DNA from: Misgurnus anguillicaudatus
Lineage: Eukaryota > Chordata > Actinopteri > Cypriniformes > Cobitidae
Reading direction: 5' to 3'
Length of the DNA: 64,000 bases
NCBI RefSeq assembly: GCF_027580225.2
Contig: NC_073356.2
Span: 15,963,501 to 16,027,500, forward strand
This document shows, piece after piece, positions 56,649 to 64,000 of this stretch. Position numbers and translations under genes: made by a program. The notes beneath the pieces were generated by a model that was not told the DNA's origin, did no database searches, and worked only from the letters and a program-made list of their open reading frames with translations. Numbering within the stretch: position 1 is the stretch's first letter; each line of letters begins with the position of its first letter.

Positions 56649-57138
56649 TTTACAGGGGTCATAGCGTGAAAATCTGACTTTTCCTTGTTTTTCAACCTAG
56701 AAAACGAGAAAAAGATCAACCCAGTAACTTAGTTTGGGTAAGCTATTCTTTGCAAGCATGTAAAAAATTAGGTAGTTCAGATTTTGCTTGTTTTGTGAGG
56801 TAGCAAAGGCCAATTACAATAATACTGCCTCTTAATCTGAACTGTCCAATCACGGCACTGGCATTTAGTGCAGTGGGAAAGAGAGAAAAATATTTTTTTA
56901 ATTGCAACAAACCACCATTATGGTGATCCGTGTTTGCATTTCATACAGTCATTTGCATTTAAAAGGAAACACCCAAAAACAGCGCATTTTTGCTCACCCC
57001 TACAAAGTGGCAATTTTAACATGATGCTATAATAAATGATCTGTGTGTATTTTGAGCTAAAACTTTACATATGTGCTCTGGGGACACCAAATACTTATTT
57101 TACATCATAAAATATATCTCATAATATGACCCCTTTAA
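56649..57138. mobile_element. MITE related to 47857-48296, opposite orientation
   Basis: The motifs AAAATCTGACTTTTCC, CACCCCTACAAAGTGGCA and GTGCTCTGGGGACACCAAAT are the complements of those at 47857-48296 in reverse order. The ends are ACAGGGGTCATA and TATGACCCCTTTAA. Confidence 0.75.
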
Positions 57139-57291
57139 TACTGTACAATGTTAACTGGTGATCAGCAATTGTTTTAAAGTTTTTGTCTACTGTTTTTCAG
57201 AAACTTCGATCCTAAATAAGAAAGGATCGGTCCATTCTTTGCATCTTCTGCAAATTTCCAACAATGACTGAATGAAGGTGAGATTCATCTT

Positions 57292-58348
57292 TTAAAGGAC
57301 AAGTTCGGTATTTTACACTTAAAGCCCTGTTTTCAGATTGTTTATGATGAAATAGAACGGTTTTGACTGAAATTTGGACATATGCGGCTGCCCCGAGAAT
57401 TTTCGGGTGTTTGTGTTTCACCTCCCACCTCTACAATGACTGTATGGTGCACTGGAACAATCCTTCCTAAAATGCATTAAACTTTCGTTTACAAAGACGT
57501 GAAACTCACCGAGTGGTCAGGGGTGTTCACTGATATGCTCATACAAAAATCACTGCAAAAGATGCTTTCCAACAGGTTTTATGGTAGTTTTTGTCCAACT
57601 CCATTGACTTGTATTAGATGTGCTGTGAGATATGTGCTGCGTCCGAAAACTCAAGGCAGTGACTCGTTGCCTCATGAGGAAATGACTTCGGAGGCATGAA
57701 GGTAGCTCAGAGAAAGACTTTTATAACAAACCAAACCGTTTGAAAATCTGTAAAACATTAAGCAAGTTATGGTCATTTAAAAGTACCTGCATCATTAAAA
57801 CTCAATGCTACGAGTGAGCGAGCGCCCTGTCGTAAGATGGCCGCCAAAATGCGGACGTTGCACTCAATTGGCCAGCAGCGCGGACGAGCCATCTAGCCTT
57901 TATATACATATCTATGATTACTCCGTGCCGGGAACTTTGTTTGTATTCTTGCAATTGGCAAAGGTGGATTATCGCCACCACCTGGGCTGGAGTGTTTATT
58001 ATTCAAGCTCTCAACGAAAGAATGTACGGGTGTGAGGCGTTTGGAAAAATAGGTTCACAAGTTTACAACGAATGCTAAGACACCAGTTGGAAAGCATCTT
58101 TTGCAGCGGTTTTTGTGTGGGCATATCAGTGAACACCCCTGACCACTCGATGAGTTTCACGTCTTTGTAAACGAAAGTTTAATGCATTTAAGGAAGGATT
58201 GTTCCAGTGCACCTATACACCCATTGTAGAGGTGGGAGGTGAAACACAGACACCCGAAAATTCTCGGGGCAGCCGCATATGTCCAAATTTCATCATAAAC
58301 AATCTGAAAACAGGGCTTTAAGTGTAAAATACCGAACTTGTGCTTTAA
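57292..58348. mobile_element. fold-back element with GGACAAGTTCGGT termini, copy 2, carrying an insertion
   Basis: The outer arms match copy 1 (AAAGGACAAGTTCGGTATTT and ATACCGAACTTGTGCTTTAA). The middle (about 57632-58075) is extra and begins GTGCTGCGTCCGAAAACTCA, the end of another fish repeat, with AAGATGGCCGCCAAAATGCG inside. The right arm has lost a segment near 58290. Confidence 0.8.
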
Positions 58349-58500
58349 CACTGAAGACATCTGAGAATTGCAAAGCAAATTACAAAAATTCACTGGTTTG
58401 CAAGAAGCTAAGGGTATGTAACAGATGAACAGAGAGAACAGAGTAAATTGTTGGTATTTTGTTTAAAGATTTTTGTAATTTTAGTAATGTATTTAGAAGC

Positions 58501-58914
58501 TACACTGTAAAAAAAATTCCGTAGAAATTGCAGCTGGGTTGCCAGCAATCCACCGCAGATTCAATATCATGTTCTTAACTGGCAACATTTTCTTCAAAGT
58601 TAAATGAACATGAAACATTTACAAGTCTTCGTCTTTATAGAGCACAACTCAAAAAACAGTATCAAGCAAAACATAATGTTAAACAAAATCTGAAGCAAAA
58701 AACAGAAAAAGGTTGATTATGAATTCTGGTCCCCAGAATGCTTTGCATGAGGCTGTTATTGTATAGTTTTACTCTGTAAAGACAAATACTTGTTAATATT
58801 AAAAATGTATTTAACTTCTTGCCAGTAAATAACATAAATGTAAATCTACGGTAAATTACCGGCAACCCAGCTGCAATAACATTGTAATTTCTACGGATTT
58901 TTTTTTACAGTGTA
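58501..58914. mobile_element. 414 bp MITE with TACACTGTAAAAA termini
   Basis: TACACTGTAAAAAAAATTCC and GTAGAAATTGCAGCTGGGTT at the left pair with CGGCAACCCAGCTGCAATAA, TTTCTACGG and TTTTACAGTGTA at the right. It shares its outermost end with 101-361. Confidence 0.85.
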
Positions 58915-59034
58915 CATATTTTCATGTTTTCCAGCAAACAAAATAAAAAATACATTTCTGTGTTAATTGCAAATGCTTTTTTAGTTTTGAAAACAATCCA
59001 GTGAGCAGCACAGCAGTTATGTGGACATAAAACC

Positions 59035-59193
59035 TTAAAGTTATAGCGGAGGATTTTCTCGAATTTTAGAAAAGAACCGCCATCTCAACGTTTTTAAAAA
59101 ATGCAATTGCACAACACTCCTGATTGACCACTAGGAGGACCAATAGTGTTGATGATCCACCCGGAAATAGAAAATCCTCCGCAATACCTTTAA
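59035..59193. mobile_element. 159 bp MITE 'TTAAAGTTATAGCGGAGGAT'
   Basis: AAGTTATAGCGGAGGATTTT at the left and AAAATCCTCCGCAATACCTT at the right are inverted. The inside contains CACCACTAGGAGG-like sequence. No coding. Confidence 0.8.
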
Positions 59194-59518
59194 ATATAGA
59201 CGTATGTGAAGATGCTGTCAGGAAGAGAATAGTAACTGGCGTAAATTGACCATGAATACTATTTCAGCTGTGGTTTCCAGATGAGCATCTCTGAGGACAC
59301 ATTCAGCCTGAAGGTGGGTGGTCACAGCAGATGGTAACATCAGGTCCCAGAAATATAAAGCTGCAGTAGTCAGACTCATCCAAACTAAAATAAAGGGAAA
59401 TGTTGCCTGCTCGTATGAATCTTGATTTCTGCTGTGACTTGCAGATGGTCGGATCTGAACTGGGCATAAACAACACAACCCATGCATCGCTTCAACCTTG
59501 TGTTCTTTTTAAACATTA

Positions 59519-60660
59519 AAGGAAAACACCACCTTTTTAGGCATTTAGCCTAGCCCCATTACTTCAGTAATTGATTTACCAATAAAGAACAATACATATA
59601 CATTACATGCACACATATCAGTAGCCAAGCCATTTAAACTTTTAATTTATTTTAAAAAAATGTAACTTGGTGAAAGCGTTATAAGAAACATTACACTTAA
59701 GAGAAATATAGGGGAAACAGACTTCTACAGAACACCGGATCCATAAAAATCACAGTTTAACGCTACTTCACACCCCTTGCGGAGTATATGTTAAAAAAAT
59801 GTGTTGTTTTCATTTTTATTGAAATTGTTATTTTCAGTCATAGATATAAAAATAGCAAGCTTTTAATTGCTGTAAATGTATTGATATCCTACATAATCAT
59901 TGTAATCTCATAAAATAATTTGCAAATATGCAAGAAAAAGTTTGTACTCTAAAAATACTTTGTAACAAACAAGAGATAAAGAATTTACAAAAATGCAGAG
60001 AGCCGTTCAGTACTCGGACAGTGCCGTGAGTGCTTTGAAAAGCATTACTTAAAAACGATTATCCACAGGTACAAAGTTATCATATACAATAAATCCGTGG
60101 GGTAGCATTAAAAAATATTTAAAAATAGATGCATTGTTTTAAAGCATTTATTTACTTACCAGGCTAAAGGTGAAGCAGCTCTTTGCGTCTTTTAACGTCT
60201 CATAATTGGTCCTCATTTATGTCCAAGAGACTCAATAATAATCTTTTACATTTTAATCCTTTAATCTTTCATATTTAAATGCGTTTGTGTGCTGCTGTGC
60301 ATTCATGTATGTGATAAGCAAACCCGCGTTGTCGTCCCATTTATAGGCTCATATTACTAACGCGCACATTAAATGACAAAAACAATATTGCGTCATTGAC
60401 TTTAGACTTTAGACCAGGTTTTAGATGGCCAATTTGCGTAGTCTATTTATTTGCTTCAAAATAACAACGCGCCAACAATGCGCCTGAACACACCTCGTTT
60501 TCAGACCAGAACGCCCATGGGCGCAAAATTGAGCGCAAATGCATTTGCTATTTAAACAACGTGGCGCTAAATGTGAAAATGATCATTGCGTCGTCTTGAA
60601 ACTAGCAAAAGACGCTTGCGTCATTGCGCCAGGTGTATGATAGAGCCCTGTATGTTTAGC
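59519..60660. repeat. composite repeat region
   Basis: The left TTAAAGGAAAACACCACCTT and the right CGCGCCAACAATGCGCCTGA ... CATTGCGCCAGGTGTATGAT resemble two different fish non-autonomous DNA elements. I could not pair the termini with confidence. Confidence 0.4.
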
Positions 60661-61971
60661 ATGATGATTTTTAATTCTTAAACTGTGTTTATAAGTCAGA
60701 ATGCATAAAATAACATTTCCCTCTGATTTTAGGGTTTGAGGTAGGGTTTTTATAGAGTAATATTGTCGACAAACTGCATTAAAGCAGTAAATTGATGTCC
60801 TCTTCCTAAGCGTATTTGCTTATACAGTAATTGTGTGTTGTGAAACTGAAAGAAAATCACTAGTTGACATCATTTGAGCTCATCAGCACTCTTAGGTTCA
60901 ATCGATTGTGTTTGGCCGACAGTGGGCATGTGAGAGTGACAAGTTAGCAGTGCTTATCAACAATTCAAGCTCTTCAACTAAAGTAAAATCAATTCTTGTT
61001 GCATTTCAGGCTAAAACAAACCTATAGTGAATCAATGAATTAAGATACTACGTTCCTTTCTAAGCTGAAGGCAGACTGAACATACAAAAGTTACGGGTCA
61101 TTTGTGACACGGTAAGCGGTTATTTAGAAACATGCATGCAATTTGGTTGACGAAATAGAAGTAAAAGTAATAGGTGTAAACAGTGGCAGCTCTTATTGTA
61201 TTGTAAGGGTATAAAGCTTGATCTTGCTTTCTGCCCATAGAGATACTGTACATGCACTGCGGTATAATGATGAAGCTTGTTAAAATAGAAATGCAGCCGA
61301 CAAGAGCTTCATTACAGAAGTGTGGGATTTATTTTCTGTCTTGAATCCCAATGAACCCATGATCTATTATGAGCCGCATGACATGCTGCCCCACCTGTTT
61401 ATGCCCATAGGAATCGTTGATGACAGGACTTTGGTTGACACTTTCTGACTGCATCTGTACATTTTTTTGCTGGATGTTTGCCTTTTTGACAGCTTCAACG
61501 TTATTTATTTGCACAATGTCCTAATATTGCGTCAGATTTAGCAGACATAATATGGGTTTATTTTAACTCCTCGTCTGGTACGTCACTAATTATTCATGTT
61601 TCATCGTCTTGAATGCTAATCGAGATAATTACCATCAAACTCTGTCATGAACAGGTGTTCACCCTTGGTTGTGAGAACAATTTGCAGTCCAAACCAGACC
61701 TCCAGGGCATGCTGTATTTTCTCTATGGCCATTAAATACTTGTTTTTTTGCTGTAGTACCAATAAAAGATCTTTGCATTTTTATAATGCACATTTCTGGT
61801 TTAATTGCATGATTGATCAGTACACATTATTATGCAGGAACATTTTGTCGTTATAATAAAAAATACATATTTTAAAACTTGCACAACCACTGAAAAGACT
61901 GCATTTAGATGGTTTTATCGGATGCATGCATGTTGTCACAGTTATGCACCTAAACCGAAGTGAACTACAAA

Positions 61972-62090
61972 AGTGGTCCAATAGCTCACATCATCACATG
62001 AAAGAGCATTGTGTTAGCAATGCAAAAGTCATGGGTTCGATCCCAAGCATACTGATCAAATGTATAACCTGAATGCATATTATTGGCTAA
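61972..62090 (+). repeat. tRNA-derived SINE
   Basis: CCAATAGCTCACATCATCAC (A-box region), GAGCATTGTGTTAGCAATGC and B box GGGTTCGATCCC (62033-62044), followed by TGTATAACCTGAATGCAT, the usual order in cyprinid tRNA-SINEs. The 3' tail is short. Confidence 0.75.
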
Positions 62091-62665
62091 CCGTGCTTGT
62101 TAAAAGAATACATAAATTATTACTTTAAATGTCAGTACAAAAAGAAGTTGCACTTCAACAGTGAAAGACAGGGTTGTTATATTTATTACAGTAACAATGG
62201 CACTATTTGTTGACAGGGAGAGACGTCGTGTATGAACTGTCCTCTGACAGTCATGTGCTGAAACCGGTGGCGTTTTATATCTGCGCTGCATGAAGTTTAT
62301 TGAACCAAACCAAAAGCCAATCGATCATGAAAAAACCCGGCTGATGTTGTGACAAAAGCTGCAGCAGGTGCTTGAAGCAGAATAGTAAATTTGAGGCTGA
62401 GGGCTGTTATGCAACATCACCTGCTGTCTGAGCGCGAGAGGCAGAGGAAGAGTCGCTAAACTGAGAGGTGTCATTATCTAAAAGGTCTCTGGAGGATAAA
62501 CTAACAGCTCCTCTGAACCATGGCATCACCGCTACGAGGAGAAATACAGAATGAGTGAAGAGAAAGGTGAATACCAAAAGCCATCACAAATAAAGCTTCG
62601 TAAAAGCTGTTAAAGTAACGCATATGAGTACAGTGGGAAACCTAGTTTAAGTCATTCAGAGTATG

Positions 62666-63726
62666 TTAAAGGGATAGTTCAGCCAAAAATAAAAATGAAG
62701 AGTTTGGTTCCAAAACGCAATAAATCCATTTTGACAAATTTCGGTAAAAACGTGTTTTCTATACCAAGAAAGTGACAAGATGAAAACCACTATTTTCTGT
62801 TACAAACTTTCACATACCATCTTTAGGTTATAAAAACATAAAAAATTCAAATCCATAACTTGATTTTCAAAGATTTATTATAAAAACGAATTATTTTTCC
62901 ACAAAATACAATAAATCCATGACGGTTTTTTATTTCAAAATGCTATAAATCTATTCAATCTATGTATAAATGTGCATTCATCTTTTGAGTAGTGGTATAC
63001 AATGATTAAAAAATAAACATTAATGGCATTAACCAAAACACTTACTTTGTTATATTAAGAACACTGTCATTGCTGCGTTTATACTTGACGTCGTCTCTTT
63101 ACATTTTCACAGCGATCAGCTTGGTCCCGCTCGATTTTCGTTGACTTTGAGTAAAATAATGTAAAGTTTTCATAAGATCCTCTGGGGTCAATGTTTTAGC
63201 ATGAGAAGCTTGATGCTGTCGGGAGAATAAGCAACCGAGTGCCTCTCGCGGAAATTATTAGATGTTGATGGCTTACGTTTCTTTCCTGTCACAGAAAACC
63301 ATCACAGGTTTAGCAATGCAATTAAAGTATTATTTTGTTTTGTTTGTTGATCACGAAGTACAAAGTAGATGAGGAAAACCAGGACTCCGTGTACTCAGCG
63401 CGCCGCCATGTTTGTTTACATTGCGTGAATGGTGGGCTGTAATATCAGAAATGGATTTATTGCATTCTGTAAAAAAGGAGGAGTGGCGTTTGTCGCATTT
63501 TGGGAAAAAAGGGAGAAAAGATGACAGAATATCACGGCGGGTATTGGATTTTGCGTAAAATTAAGAATTTACTTTTAACTACTGACCTGATATAATACTG
63601 ATTTTGGCAGTAACTCATTTTTTTTCAAAAATGGCGTTTATCGCGGTTTGGAACCAAACTCTTCAAATATTTTGTCATTTATATAGGGTAAATAAATGAT
63701 AATTTTTGGGTGAACTATCCCTTTAA
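62666..63726. mobile_element. nested MITEs: outer GGGATAGTTCA..., inner GAGTTTGGTTCCAAAACG...
   Basis: The outer ends TTAAAGGGATAGTTCAGCC and GGTGAACTATCCCTTTAA are inverted. Just inside lies a second inverted pair, AGAGTTTGGTTCCAAAACGC (62698) and GCGGTTTGGAACCAAACTCT (to about 63663), enclosing 0.9 kb without a transposase. The inner one looks inserted in the outer. Confidence 0.8.
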
Positions 63727-64000
63727 TATTTGTCTCCACACATACATTTTTTTGTTATTGTCGGTGCATCACCTTTACTATTCCAGAAAATGCAGTTGGA
63801 TGTGGTAAGTTTGGGTAATTTTTGTGACCATTGAAATAGACTGGAATAAAAACATCCTGTGTGGGAAGATGTGATTTTTTTTCTGCATGTCAGCATACAT
63901 TTTGCACATGGCTAAAGAAAATGCCAAGTCATGAATTATTAAATAAAGCATTGTTTGGAAAAGGATAGCTGAGGTAAAGTAGCTAAGCTGTGCCAGTGAC

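Larger units (their letters stand above)
55240..64000. other. spacer downstream of rnmt
   Basis: Consists mainly of miniature transposons, listed separately. Between them, 59200-59500, 60700-61960 and 62100-62660 look like ordinary single-copy AT-rich sequence. No conserved coding exon was recognised; a possible small exon at 62521-62566 is discussed as a finding. Confidence 0.55.

Overview
This is AT-rich, intron-rich vertebrate DNA, almost certainly from a teleost fish and probably a cyprinid-like one. It holds three multi-exon protein genes in the order ldlrad4 - fam210a - rnmt, the order known from vertebrate chromosomes (human 18p11). The introns and spacers are packed with fish-type palindromic DNA transposons, Tc1-like elements, tRNA-derived SINEs and one endogenous retrovirus. 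No bacterial-type gene, CRISPR array or operon is present.

Layout. Positions 1-24.7 kb (+ strand) hold ldlrad4: a GC-rich first exon with the start codon at 1641, an 18.8 kb intron full of repeats, three more coding exons at 20549-21924, and a long 3' UTR. The first exon encodes a short Asn/Cys-rich N-terminus like that of the paralogue PMEPA1, not an LDL-receptor class A module. Positions 24.7-28.8 kb are a tail-to-tail spacer with microsatellites, a duplicated AT-rich repeat and a hairpin with 82 bp arms. Positions 28.8-33.05 kb (- strand) hold fam210a, a mitochondrial DUF1279 protein, with a 3'-truncated Tc1-like element in an intron. Two oppositely oriented ZNF143-type sites mark its promoter. 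Positions 33.6-55.2 kb (+ strand) hold rnmt, the mRNA cap guanine-N7 methyltransferase, reconstructed as 11 coding exons, the last a 38-nt exon lying 5 kb beyond the tenth. Intron 4 carries an antisense, young, internally deleted class I (gammaretrovirus-like) endogenous retrovirus with two 458 bp LTRs and a 4 bp target duplication. Intron 10 carries a decayed Tc1-like element. Positions 55.3-64 kb are downstream of rnmt and consist mainly of miniature transposons. The melanocortin receptor genes that follow rnmt in other vertebrates are not in the window.

The genes share no pathway: ldlrad4 dampens TGF-beta/SMAD signalling, fam210a acts in mitochondria, rnmt caps mRNA in the nucleus. fam210a and rnmt are divergent, with start codons 1.4 kb apart. 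The most useful second looks are the rnmt exon 6/7 junction, which does not join in frame with the obvious GT donor and first AG acceptor; the young but gutted retrovirus; the changed first PY motif and PMEPA1-like start of ldlrad4; an extra 11-residue repeat in fam210a; and the many unrelated palindromic elements that share TTAAAG...CTTTAA termini.
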